This document shows positions 27,363 to 35,794 of a DNA stretch of 64,000 bases, piece after piece. A model generated the notes under the pieces. That model saw only the letters and a program-made list of their open reading frames with translations, made no database searches and was not told where the DNA came from. The stretch's first letter is position 1. Each line of letters starts with the position of its first letter. The stretch spans positions 186,001-250,000 of the forward strand of contig NZ_JAAJBU010000005.1 in NCBI RefSeq assembly GCF_011392125.1, in the 5' to 3' direction. This DNA is from Flavobacterium lotistagni. GTDB taxonomy: Bacteria > Bacteroidota > Bacteroidia > Flavobacteriales > Flavobacteriaceae. The position numbers and the translations under genes are program-made.

Positions 27363-28058
27363 ATGAAAAAGAAAATTGTTATTCTCTCCGGTGCCGGAAT
27401 TTCGGCCGAAAGCGGTATCAAAACTTTTCGCGATGCGGATGGTTTGTGGGAAGGCCATGATGTTATGGAAGTGGCTTCGCTTGAAGGTTTTCGCAAAAAC
27501 CCGGAATTGGTTTTAGATTTTTACAACCAAAGGCGCCGGCAGTTGCAACAAGTAAAACCCAATGCGGGTCATGTGTTGATTGCCGAATTGGAAAAAAATT
27601 TCGACGTACAAGTAATCACCCAAAACGTCGATAATCTGCACGAACAAGCCGGAAGCACGAATGTTTTGCATTTGCATGGCGAATTACTTAAAGTGCGTTC
27701 TGTGCGAAATGAAAACCTGGTTTTAGATTGGTCACACGATTTGGTGCTCGGTGATTTTGGCCCCGACGGCAATCAGTTGCGCCCGCATATTGTTTGGTTT
27801 GGCGAGGCTGTTCCCGCTTTGGAAGAAGCCATTTACCTAACCCAAAAAGCAGCCGTTTTGATTGTCATTGGCACCTCGTTACAAGTGTATCCGGCTGCGG
27901 GATTGCTGCATTATGCTCCAGCGAATATTCCGATGTATTACATAGATCCGAAACCGGCCACCATTTCGAACGCACCGCGAAATCTGAAAGTGATTGCTGC
28001 AACTGGTTCTGAAGGCATGTCTATCGTTATGAAAGACTTAGCAACTGACAACAAGTAA
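27363..28058 (+). CDS. cobB: NAD-dependent sirtuin deacylase, zinc-site cysteines absent
   Basis: 231 residues. Removes acyl groups from protein lysines using NAD+. Present: NAD-binding GAGISAESGIKTFR, TQNVDNLHEQAG, catalytic His in HLHGELL, IVWFGE, and GTSLQVYPAAG. The YNQRRRQ segment keeps the Tyr and Arg that mark class III (desuccinylase/demalonylase) sirtuins such as E. coli CobB. The four zinc-ribbon cysteines are missing; indeed the whole protein has no cysteine, and the ribbon is shortened to a loop (VLGDFGPDGNQLRPH). Start at 27363 is the ATG before MKKKIVILSG. Alone between repeats. Confidence 0.9.
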   Translation: MKKKIVILSGAGISAESGIKTFRDADGLWEGHDVMEVASLEGFRKNPELVLDFYNQRRRQLQQVKPNAGHVLIAELEKNFDVQVITQNVDNLHEQAGSTNVLHLHGELLKVRSVRNENLVLDWSHDLVLGDFGPDGNQLRPHIVWFGEAVPALEEAIYLTQKAAVLIVIGTSLQVYPAAGLLHYAPANIPMYYIDPKPATISNAPRNLKVIAATGSEGMSIVMKDLATDNK

Positions 28059-28074
28059 CCGACAACTGACCACA

Positions 28075-28176
28075 GAAGCCCTAGCCCTGATAGCAGCGGC
28101 ATCCTTTTTAAACCGTCTAGGTTTTAGAAACCTAGACGGTTTAAAAAGATATAGCGGATAGCAGGTTCCCGGCTTC
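28075..28176 (-). repeat. Arms-and-hairpin repeat with 21-bp perfect core hairpin
   Basis: Reverse-orientation member of the six-copy family: AAGCCCTAGCCCTGAT at one end and AGCAGGTTCCCGGCTTC at the other. The core is a perfect 21-bp inverted repeat (28104-28124 / 28128-28148) with a 3-nt loop, whose middle reads AACCGTCTAGGTTT. It has no T tract beyond the stem, so it is not a standard terminator. Confidence 0.85.
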
Positions 28177-28219
28177 TAAAAAATAAAAAAACGCCAATCT
28201 GTTTCCCGATATTTCTGGT

Positions 28220-28227
28220 TATCTTTG
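28220..28227 (+). promoter_or_regulatory. -7 promoter box (TATCTTTG)
   Basis: Exact TAnnTTTG, 26 nt before the purB start. Confidence 0.65.
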
Positions 28228-28252
28228 GGCCTTCAAAACAACACACTACACC

Positions 28253-29599
28253 ATGGATTCGCTGAACTCACTCAACGCTGTATCGCCTATTGACGGGCGT
28301 TACCGAAGCAAAACCGCACCACTTTCCGCCTATTTTTCTGAAGAAGCTTTAATTCGTTACCGCGTTTTGGTGGAAGTGGAATATTTTATTGCGCTTTGCG
28401 AATTGCCTTTGCCACAACTTCAAGGAATCGATGCTTCGGTTTTTGGAAAACTTCGGGCTTTGTACGAACAATTTTCGAGTGATGATGCCTTGCAAATCAA
28501 GAAAACCGAGAAGACGACCAACCACGACGTAAAGGCCGTAGAGTATTTTCTGAAAGACCAATTTGATACTTTGGGATTGGGTGCTTACAAAGAATTTATT
28601 CATTTTGGATTGACCTCGCAAGACGTTAACAATACGGCGATTCCGCTTTCGACCAAAGACGCTTTTCAGCAGGTTTACTTGAAATCACTCATCGCATTAG
28701 TGGGCAAACTCAAAAGCTTGGCTGAAGAATGGCGCGACGTACCGATGCTCGCCAGAACCCACGGACAACCTGCTTCGCCAACGCGTTTGGGAAAAGAGAT
28801 TGAGGTTTTCGTAGAGCGGTTGGAAGAACAGATGCGGTTGCTTTTCAACGTGCCTTTTGCGGCTAAATTTGGTGGTGCGACTGGCAATTTCAATGCGCAT
28901 TTGGTGGCCTATCCTAAAATCGATTGGCGCCAATTCGGAAATAAATTTGTCGAACAACAATTGGGCTTGCACCACTCGTTCCCGACGACGCAAATTGAAC
29001 ATTACGACCATTTTGCGGCTTTCTTCGACGCGCTGAAACGCATCAACACAATCATCATCGATTTGAACCGCGACATTTGGACTTATGTGTCGATGGATTA
29101 TTTCAAACAGAAAATCAAAGCGGGCGAAATCGGGTCTTCAGCCATGCCGCACAAAGTCAATCCGATTGATTTTGAAAACTCCGAAGGCAACTTGGGCATC
29201 GCCAATGCTATTTTTGAACACCTGTCGGCCAAATTGCCTATTTCGAGATTACAACGCGATTTGACTGATAGCACGGTGTTGCGCAATATTGGCGTTCCGT
29301 TCGGGCATACGTTGATTGCTTTTGAATCGACCTTGAAAGGTTTAGACAAATTGCTACTGAACCAAGCCAAGTTCGAAGAAGATCTGGAGAAAAACTGGGC
29401 CGTGGTCGCCGAAGCCATTCAAACGATTTTGCGCCGCGAAGGTTACCCGAATCCTTACGAAGCTTTAAAAGGTTTGACGCGCACCAATAAAGCCATCGAC
29501 AAAAAAGCGATTCACGATTTTATTGATACTTTGGAAGTTTCTAAAACGGTGAAAAAGGAATTGTTAGCCATTACGCCTAGTAATTATTTGGGGATTTAA
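28253..29599 (+). CDS. purB: Adenylosuccinate lyase
   Basis: 448 residues, typical for PurB. Catalyses two steps of purine synthesis: cleavage of SAICAR to AICAR and of adenylosuccinate to AMP, both releasing fumarate. Visible: N-terminal SPIDGRYRSKTAPL, HFGLTSQDVNNTA, ARTHGQPASPTRLG with a catalytic-region His, the flexible signature loop GSSAMPHKVNP, and a C-terminal helical domain. It forms a homotetramer in related bacteria. Transcribed alone from its own box; converges on a T9SS protein gene. Confidence 0.96.
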   Translation: MDSLNSLNAVSPIDGRYRSKTAPLSAYFSEEALIRYRVLVEVEYFIALCELPLPQLQGIDASVFGKLRALYEQFSSDDALQIKKTEKTTNHDVKAVEYFLKDQFDTLGLGAYKEFIHFGLTSQDVNNTAIPLSTKDAFQQVYLKSLIALVGKLKSLAEEWRDVPMLARTHGQPASPTRLGKEIEVFVERLEEQMRLLFNVPFAAKFGGATGNFNAHLVAYPKIDWRQFGNKFVEQQLGLHHSFPTTQIEHYDHFAAFFDALKRINTIIIDLNRDIWTYVSMDYFKQKIKAGEIGSSAMPHKVNPIDFENSEGNLGIANAIFEHLSAKLPISRLQRDLTDSTVLRNIGVPFGHTLIAFESTLKGLDKLLLNQAKFEEDLEKNWAVVAEAIQTILRREGYPNPYEALKGLTRTNKAIDKKAIHDFIDTLEVSKTVKKELLAITPSNYLGI

Positions 29600-29666
29600 G
29601 AAATTTTCTCGCAAAGGTGCCAAGACGCGAAGATTCAATTATAACAATTTCTTGTTAATATTGCGA

Positions 29667-31430
29667 TCAAAGCTTCATAAACTTAGCACTAGAACTACCT
29701 TTATCTGAATTCACTTTCACCAAGTAATTGCCACTTTTCATACCCGAAACGTCGACACTTTTTGTTTGCTGCGCGTTGGGAATGACTAAAACCATCTGTC
29801 CTAAAGTGTTATAGATACTGATTGAAGTATTCGGCGCTGAGTCTTTCGAATCGATATTCAAAACCGAAGCAACCGGATTGGGAAACAAAACCAAATCCTG
29901 AGCTTGTGTCGGTGCATTCAAACCCAAAATTCCTTGTCCTTCGACAATAGTGAGGAATTGATTTCCTGATATATTCAAGTAAGATTCTTCTACATTCGAA
30001 AGCCACTGCACTCGAATTTCTTCAATAATGGCAGTATCGCCCAAACCAAAATGTGCCCTTAAATCATTCTGTCCGCAGTAAGAAGATTGGGCCGAAATTT
30101 CGCGCAGTTGCCAAACTGTTTGCCCATTGATGGTAGCTTTTATGCGAATTTTTGTTCCTATCGCCGATTTGTTGGTCGAAGTTCCAACGAGTTTAATAGT
30201 AATCCAATGGTTGCTATTGCCGTTGTTATGGTATAAGAAATCGGGCGTATCAACCCCATTGAATGCTACTGTGGCTACTGCTAAATCCTGAAATCCGTCG
30301 TTGTCGTAATCGCCGAACGCACAGCCATAAGACCAAGATTCATCCGTAGCCGGAACTTCGGTTAGATTTTGCGTGAAAGTGCCGTCGCCGTTGTTGATGT
30401 AAAGGAAATTTCTAAGCAAATCTGTTGTGCTATTGTAACTGTTGGTCACGAACAAATCCAGATCGCCGTCGTTGTCGATATCGCTCCAAGCCGAACTGAA
30501 CGAATGAGAATTCGTGTTGGAAACCGGATCGGTAGCCATTTTGGTAAAAACAAGATTGCCGTCGTTGCGGAACAAGGCGTTGTTGGAACCGTCATTGGCC
30601 AGATATACATCCAAATCGCCGTCGTTGTCGTAATCGGCCCAACTGCTGCTCATGGTTTTGCCGCCATCATTGAGCAAATCGCCGGTTGTAATTCTGGTGA
30701 AATTACCGCCGCCGTCATTGCGATATAAGTTTTCGTTGGTGTTTGAATTGCCTTCATTGGTCACGAAAATGTCGAGCAGCCCATCATCGTCAATATCAAT
30801 CCAGTTAACACTTCTGGAGGTAAACGCGTTCGTTACAGCATCGCCCGTCAGGATTTTAGTAAACGTATTGGCTGTGTCGTTGTGATACAACTGATTTCTT
30901 TTGGTAGCCGTTGTTGGACCACTTCGGGTAACATATAAATCGAGCCAACCATCTTGGTCATAATCGCCCCAAGCCGCGGTTTCGCTGTAACCGTTTGAAT
31001 CGGATATTGGATTTGCAACTTGGGTAAAATTTCCCAAACCGTCGTTCGTGTAGAACAGATTGTCTTCGTTGTACCAATTCACCACATACGCATCTGGGTC
31101 GCCATCGTTGTCACAATCGGCAAAAGTAGCCCCGTCGCTGGGCTTTCCGTCGAGTACTAGAGGATCCGCGGTTATTGCGGTAAAATTACCGTTGCCCTGA
31201 TTCATGTAGAGCATATTGTTCTGCCCGCCAGCTTTTCCATTGGATATAAACAAATCAATCAATTGGTCATTGTTGACATCTACCCAATTAACGCTTCTGG
31301 AATCGCCGGGCGTATTGACTATAGCACCGCTAGTCATTTTCGTGAAGATTTGTGCCGACAGATCGCTTTGAAAAATCAACAGTGTCATGAGTGACAACAA
31401 TACATGCAGAAAGTGGTTTGTTTTTTTCAT
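29667..31430 (-). CDS. FG-GAP/VCBS repeat protein with ASPIC/UnbV and T9SS type A domains
   Basis: 587 residues. Signal peptide 1-27. Residues about 30-400 are VCBS/FG-GAP beta-propeller repeats with regular calcium loops (DVNNDQLIDLFI, DCDNDGDPDAYV, DYDQDGWLDLYV, DIDDDGLLDIFV, DYDNDGDLDVYL). An ASPIC/UnbV domain follows (about 410-490, with GTKIRIKATINGQTVWQLR and AHFGLGD), then a T9SS type A domain (LFPNPVASVLNI ... GNYLVKVNSDKG). A secreted calcium-binding propeller protein, probably surface-attached. The last 60 residues are strikingly similar to those of the LRR-like protein encoded at 33447. No catalytic site visible. Confidence 0.88.
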   Translation of the reverse strand: MKKTNHFLHVLLSLMTLLIFQSDLSAQIFTKMTSGAIVNTPGDSRSVNWVDVNNDQLIDLFISNGKAGGQNNMLYMNQGNGNFTAITADPLVLDGKPSDGATFADCDNDGDPDAYVVNWYNEDNLFYTNDGLGNFTQVANPISDSNGYSETAAWGDYDQDGWLDLYVTRSGPTTATKRNQLYHNDTANTFTKILTGDAVTNAFTSRSVNWIDIDDDGLLDIFVTNEGNSNTNENLYRNDGGGNFTRITTGDLLNDGGKTMSSSWADYDNDGDLDVYLANDGSNNALFRNDGNLVFTKMATDPVSNTNSHSFSSAWSDIDNDGDLDLFVTNSYNSTTDLLRNFLYINNGDGTFTQNLTEVPATDESWSYGCAFGDYDNDGFQDLAVATVAFNGVDTPDFLYHNNGNSNHWITIKLVGTSTNKSAIGTKIRIKATINGQTVWQLREISAQSSYCGQNDLRAHFGLGDTAIIEEIRVQWLSNVEESYLNISGNQFLTIVEGQGILGLNAPTQAQDLVLFPNPVASVLNIDSKDSAPNTSISIYNTLGQMVLVIPNAQQTKSVDVSGMKSGNYLVKVNSDKGSSSAKFMKL

Positions 31431-31637
31431 GTTCTTATTTTTTTAAGATTAGAGTTTATCGACATTTAAAATTAACCGGATTTTGTTTGGGAATGTGTTG
31501 CCGACTACATACAACACTTTGTACTGGCGTTAAAACCGTAAAATGCAGACTTATGCCATTCATGCGCCGCAAACGGTTGTTGATAGGGCGCAAAAAGCTG
31601 TTGGTGTTTTTGACGACCGTGCCAATAATTAATTGTC

Positions 31638-31645
31638 TATTTTTG
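31638..31645 (+). promoter_or_regulatory. -7 promoter box (TATTTTTG) abutting a start codon
   Basis: Exact TAnnTTTG ending only 4 nt before the ATG at 31650; if used, it gives a leaderless or nearly leaderless mRNA. Confidence 0.5.
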
Positions 31646-31649
31646 AAAT

Positions 31650-32714
31650 ATGAGCAAGAGACTACTTTATCATGCCGCTTTCTGGATGGTTTATGTACTT
31701 TACAAAAGTTACCTGAATTTTGATTCGGTCGGGTTTAGCGTGGGCAAAAAATCAGGTGTTGCTTTGTTTTTGATGGCGGTTTTGATTCAGTTGGTGTTGC
31801 TGGTGGTTAAAATTCCGTTGGTGTATGGCTTATTTTTTATGGCCAATCAATATTTGTCTAAACAGTGGTCGTTGGTTAAAACTATTGGAGCAGTTGCGGT
31901 CGTTTTTGTTGTTTCATTATTGGGAATCGCTGGGCTAAACCAAATCGTGGTTAACGGTTGGATTTATCGCGAACCCACTAACGATTTCTGGAACAATTTC
32001 CTTTCGCTTGGCAGCCTTCTTTATTGGCTTTTTATTCTGGCTTTTGTTAGTGGAATAGCCATTTCGATTAAACTCATCAGGCTCAATATTCGGCAGAAAT
32101 TAACCCAACAGGAATTGCTTCAAAAGAAACTAGAACTGGAACTACAGTTTTTAAAATCGCAATCCAACCCGCATTTTTTATTCAATACGCTCAATAACAT
32201 CTACAGCTTAGCGAGAAAAAACTCAGACAAAACTGCTGAAGTCGTGCTAAAACTTTCTAGCCTAATGCGTTATATGCTCTATGAAAGCACCCGAAAATCA
32301 ATAGAAATTGATAAGGAAATTCAAATCATCCGCGATTATATCGAACTCGAAAAATTGCGTTATGACCAAAGGCTTGAAGTAACTTTCAATAGTTCAATCG
32401 ATCAGAATAGTGAAAAAATTGCGCCATTAATTTTGCTTCCGTTTGTAGAAAATGCCTTTAAACATGGCGCCAGCGAATCGAGGTTTCAAAGCTATATTCG
32501 AATTCAACTGCTATTGAAAAAACAACAGCTTTTCTTCGAGGTCAAAAATTCGAAAGAAATCAATGATGAGACCCAGCATACCGTCAAAATTGGATTGAAC
32601 AACATTCGCCGGCAACTCGAATTGCTTTATCCCGAACACCAATTGACCATTGAAGACCAACCTAAGGAATTTAGCGTACAACTCAAAATCAATCTCAGCG
32701 ATGGAAATTTATAA
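31650..32714 (+). CDS. LytS-type sensor histidine kinase (His_kinase family)
   Basis: 354 residues. Four hydrophobic helices in the first 145 residues with short loops, so no large external sensor. Then a coiled linker and the His_kinase domain: phospho-acceptor His175 in SQSNPHFLFNTLNNI, followed by the HATPase N box LPFVENAFKHGA and a G box IGLNNIRRQLE. This is the LytS/YehU class that pairs with LytTR regulators. The stop overlaps the start of the regulator by 14 nt, so the two are a co-translated two-component pair. The ATG at 31650 follows a promoter box almost directly; a start at codon 13 would cut the first helix. Confidence 0.92.
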   Translation: MSKRLLYHAAFWMVYVLYKSYLNFDSVGFSVGKKSGVALFLMAVLIQLVLLVVKIPLVYGLFFMANQYLSKQWSLVKTIGAVAVVFVVSLLGIAGLNQIVVNGWIYREPTNDFWNNFLSLGSLLYWLFILAFVSGIAISIKLIRLNIRQKLTQQELLQKKLELELQFLKSQSNPHFLFNTLNNIYSLARKNSDKTAEVVLKLSSLMRYMLYESTRKSIEIDKEIQIIRDYIELEKLRYDQRLEVTFNSSIDQNSEKIAPLILLPFVENAFKHGASESRFQSYIRIQLLLKKQQLFFEVKNSKEINDETQHTVKIGLNNIRRQLELLYPEHQLTIEDQPKEFSVQLKINLSDGNL

Positions 32715-33399
32715 CTGCTTAATAGTAGAAGACGAGCCATTAGCGGCTGATATCTTGAAAGACTATATCGGCATGGTGCCATTTTTAAACCTAATCACGG
32801 TTTGCCCGGATGCCATAGACGCGCTCGAGGTCTTGAAAAAAGAAAAAGTCGATTTGATTTTTCTCGACTTGCACCTGCCAAAAATAAAAGGGTTTGATTT
32901 CATTAAAACTTTGCAACATCCGCCGAGTATTATCATTACCACAGCCTATCACGAATATGCGTTGCAAGGTTACGAATACAACGTATTGGATTATTTGATG
33001 AAACCGATTGCGTTTCAACGTTTCCTGTTGGCTGTCAATAAACTGAAACCCGCAGTCAACACGGCACCTACGCTGGTTCAGGAAGTCGGAAGAAGCCATC
33101 TTTTTCTAAACGTCGCCAAGAAGAAAGTGAAGATTTACCTCGATGAAATTCTGTATATCGAAAGCCTCAAGGAATACCTGCAGTTTTTTACTGCGAACAA
33201 AACCATCAAAGTGAAATTTCAGTTGGCACAAATGGAAGATTTATTGCCCAAATCACAATTCATCAGAATTCATCGTTCGTTCATTGTGGCCAAAAATAAA
33301 ATCGATGCCTTTTCAGCTACCGATGTTGAAATTAACAAGAAGCTGATTCCCATTGGCAGAAGCTACAAAGAATTGGTATTGTCGGTAATAGAGAAATAA
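32701..33399 (+). CDS. LytTR-family response regulator
   Basis: 232 residues. Receiver domain 1-120 with acidic pocket E10-D11 and phospho-acceptor Asp56 (DLIFLDLHLP), Thr in ITTAYHE and Lys in YLMKPI. LytTR DNA-binding domain about 135-232 (VKIYLDEILYIESLKEYLQF, FIRIHRSFIVAKNKI). It should act as a transcription factor switched by the overlapping LytS-type kinase. The start at 32701 is chosen because it begins the receiver fold; the longer frame would only translate kinase sequence. Target genes cannot be told; a T9SS protein gene lies on each side. Confidence 0.93.
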   Translation: MEIYNCLIVEDEPLAADILKDYIGMVPFLNLITVCPDAIDALEVLKKEKVDLIFLDLHLPKIKGFDFIKTLQHPPSIIITTAYHEYALQGYEYNVLDYLMKPIAFQRFLLAVNKLKPAVNTAPTLVQEVGRSHLFLNVAKKKVKIYLDEILYIESLKEYLQFFTANKTIKVKFQLAQMEDLLPKSQFIRIHRSFIVAKNKIDAFSATDVEINKKLIPIGRSYKELVLSVIEK

Positions 33400-33423
33400 A
33401 AAAGCCCCGAACTATTTCGAGGC
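33397..33423 (-). terminator. Terminator between convergent genes
   Basis: Leftward: GCCTCGAA pairs with TTCGGGGC (33404-33423) around ATAG, then a T run (33397-33403). Serves the LRR-like T9SS gene. Confidence 0.7.
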
Positions 33424-33446
33424 ACCTTCTGTTTTATTCTATTCGA

Positions 33447-35648
33447 TTACAACTTCACAAATTTCGCGCTCGAACTGCCTCTACTTGAATTCACTTTCAC
33501 GAAATAATTCCCACTTTTCAAACTCGAAACCTCAACGCTTTTAGTCTGCTGAGCGTTGGGAATGACCATCAAAATCTGACCTAAAGTGTTGTAGATACTG
33601 ATAGATTTGACTTCGATGTTGCGGGTCGATTCAATGTTAACAATGTCTTTAGCCGGATTCGGATAAATTTTGAAATAATCGCCAAATTCAAAATCTTGAT
33701 TGGCGAGCAAAGCTACTGTTGTGGTCGCGGTATTGGTCACAATCGGAAAATTGTAATCGAAATAGATACTTGCAGTGTTGCTGAAAGTATCGCCTAGAAC
33801 AAGATTCGGTTTGGTTTTGATTTTAAAAGCGACATAACCATCGTTGTTGGCATCATCAAATGGCAGATTGATGTTTTCAAAGATAAACTCCACTTTGTTG
33901 CCTTGAAAACGAGTGATCATCTCATGGCTGCTCTGCAATGGAACCAATGAACTTAAATCAAACTTTGTCGTATCGATGATATCCTTTACTACGATATTGT
34001 GCGCTTCTGCTGTACCTGAATTTTCAAAACGGATTAGATAGTGAATATACTTACCTATCATTTCCGGCGTAACAGTATTTCCTTCTAAGCAAGTTTTATC
34101 ATTCGGGTCGAACGAATTCACGACGGTTTGGTTCAATGTGAAATTATTATCAGCAGGAGTTTCGTCAATTTGTGGACTATTGGCTGTAGCGGATAAAGTT
34201 ACAATATCACCACTGTTAACCGGCGGCGTGTCAGTGGGTGTATTAGTATGAAGCACCACATTAAAATAAGCTTTTTGAAATGGCTCTAAACCGGTAAAAT
34301 TCCATGTCAGGGTATTCATTGACTGCGAATCTGCTACCGGATTAGAACTAATAAAATCTTGTACGGCATCGTCGAAGGCTAAGGTAATGCTCCCTGATTG
34401 AGTTGTGGTACCTTTATTCTTAACTTGTAAGGAATAATTCACATCGCCCCCCGGTCTGATAGTATTAGTCCCGAACAAAAATAATTCAATATCGGGATGG
34501 CTTCCATTGGGAGTAATGCAGAAATCCTGGGTGAAAGGACTTACTTGCGAAGGAAAGTTAACCGTATAAGAGGCCGGGGTAATGGTATAATAAGAAGCAT
34601 TCTCCAAAATAGGTGTGACAGTATGGGTTCCGCCTATAATGGTAGTTGAGTATATTCCGTTTGACATCGGAATGGTTCCGGAAATGTTTCCATTAGTGAT
34701 ACCTAGCCTCAAGTTGGGAAATGGTTGATCGGCAGCATCACAACCGTTGCCGTCCCTATCTAATTTGTTGCTTCCTTGTATAGTGTAGAAAGGCATCCCA
34801 GCGTCGAAATTACAGTAAGAATTCAACGCACAATTGCTGTAACCATAGGTATTGAGTTTAGCCTGCGCCTGAGATAGCCTACTTTCGCTTACGCATAAAT
34901 ATTGCAGATTGGGATTGCCAGAAAAATCAAAAGAATACCACTGATCGCCCATGTCCGCATCGATATCTACCGCATCTTTAATCATTAGGGCCGTGAGTAA
35001 ATTGTTATTATGACAACTGAGTGACTCGCATTGGTAATTCCCAGATATATCAAGGGTCGTCAAGAGAGTATTGGAGCAGTTCAAACCTTCAAGTTTTGTA
35101 AAGTTACCAAACTCGAGACTGGTAAGCGGATTATCGCTGCAGCTCAGTATCAAACCATCATTAAAATTCGAAAAATCGAGTGTAGACAACATATTATTAT
35201 AGCAATAAATAAATAGCGGCCCAACAAAACCCGTCGTATCAATCGAAGTCAGTTGGTTATGGTGACAATAAACCCACAATTGCCTTGTTTCTAAAGCCCC
35301 TGTTGTGCCTAAAGCAAGGTTGATTATTTGATTGTAGCTACAATCTACCGAACTAAGTTCCGTAAAATATTCGATGCCCTGCATAGAAACAATATTGGAA
35401 TTAGATACATTCAACGCATGAATTGCTGCTGCTTCATCTACCTCAATTTCGCCATTGTTGTTGGTGTCAATCTTTACACTCATAGAATTCTGTCCATTCA
35501 CAGGCGGAAAAAAATAGACTTTAGCAATGGTATTCGAAGGGCTAGCCTGCAACAGTTTAGCCTTAAAATTCGGATCCGGAAAATTAATAATCTGACCAAA
35601 CGAATGCGCAGCCATCAAAAAGATCAAAAATGAGTAGAACTTTTTCAT
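33447..35648 (-). CDS. LRR-like / DUF7619 surface protein with T9SS type A domain
   Basis: 733 residues from the ATG at 35648, which starts the signal peptide MKKFYSFLIFLMAAHSFGQ and lies 20 nt after an exact promoter box. N-terminal part: irregular leucine-rich repeats (SNSNIVSMQGIEYFTELSSV, LTSIDTTGFVG). Middle: a Bacteroidota beta domain with a calcium-like DRDGNGCD. Then the conserved DUF7619 module (VVNSFDPNDKTCLEG, HYLIRFENSGTAEAHNI, LPFDDANNDGYVAFKIKT, NTASIYFDYNFPI) and a T9SS type A domain (IYPNPAKDIVNI ... SSAKFVKL). It is a paralogue of the protein encoded at 52468. Likely a surface protein binding an unknown partner. Confidence 0.88.
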   Translation of the reverse strand: MKKFYSFLIFLMAAHSFGQIINFPDPNFKAKLLQASPSNTIAKVYFFPPVNGQNSMSVKIDTNNNGEIEVDEAAAIHALNVSNSNIVSMQGIEYFTELSSVDCSYNQIINLALGTTGALETRQLWVYCHHNQLTSIDTTGFVGPLFIYCYNNMLSTLDFSNFNDGLILSCSDNPLTSLEFGNFTKLEGLNCSNTLLTTLDISGNYQCESLSCHNNNLLTALMIKDAVDIDADMGDQWYSFDFSGNPNLQYLCVSESRLSQAQAKLNTYGYSNCALNSYCNFDAGMPFYTIQGSNKLDRDGNGCDAADQPFPNLRLGITNGNISGTIPMSNGIYSTTIIGGTHTVTPILENASYYTITPASYTVNFPSQVSPFTQDFCITPNGSHPDIELFLFGTNTIRPGGDVNYSLQVKNKGTTTQSGSITLAFDDAVQDFISSNPVADSQSMNTLTWNFTGLEPFQKAYFNVVLHTNTPTDTPPVNSGDIVTLSATANSPQIDETPADNNFTLNQTVVNSFDPNDKTCLEGNTVTPEMIGKYIHYLIRFENSGTAEAHNIVVKDIIDTTKFDLSSLVPLQSSHEMITRFQGNKVEFIFENINLPFDDANNDGYVAFKIKTKPNLVLGDTFSNTASIYFDYNFPIVTNTATTTVALLANQDFEFGDYFKIYPNPAKDIVNIESTRNIEVKSISIYNTLGQILMVIPNAQQTKSVEVSSLKSGNYFVKVNSSRGSSSAKFVKL

Positions 35649-35668
35649 AAAGAAGAATTTAACTATCG

Positions 35669-35676
35669 CAAAACTA
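35669..35676 (-). promoter_or_regulatory. -7 promoter box (TAGTTTTG)
   Basis: Exact TAnnTTTG on the leftward strand, 20 nt before the ATG at 35648; it excludes the longer frame. Confidence 0.65.
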
Positions 35677-35743
35677 AATAAATATTCTGGCAGAATATGC
35701 TCAACACTTAGAATTCGACGTGTTTGGTTTAGAATTCGCAAAT

Positions 35744-35770
35744 AAAAAAAGCCCCGAATCACTTCGAGGC
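35744..35770 (-). terminator. rpsA terminator
   Basis: Leftward: GCCTCGAA / TTCGGGGC (35751-35770) with a 4-nt loop, followed by seven T. Nearly identical stem to the hairpin at 33404-33423. Confidence 0.8.
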
Positions 35771-35794
35771 TTTCTTACTATTTAGGAAGAAAAA

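Noticed and set aside
28075..28176. Rho-independent terminator or CRISPR-like repeat
   Set aside because: No T tract follows the stem, and there is no array of spaced direct repeats.
31495..31517. GTGTTG/CAACAC inverted repeat upstream of the LytS-type kinase
   Set aside because: Only 6 bp per arm, which is expected by chance in a gap of this size.
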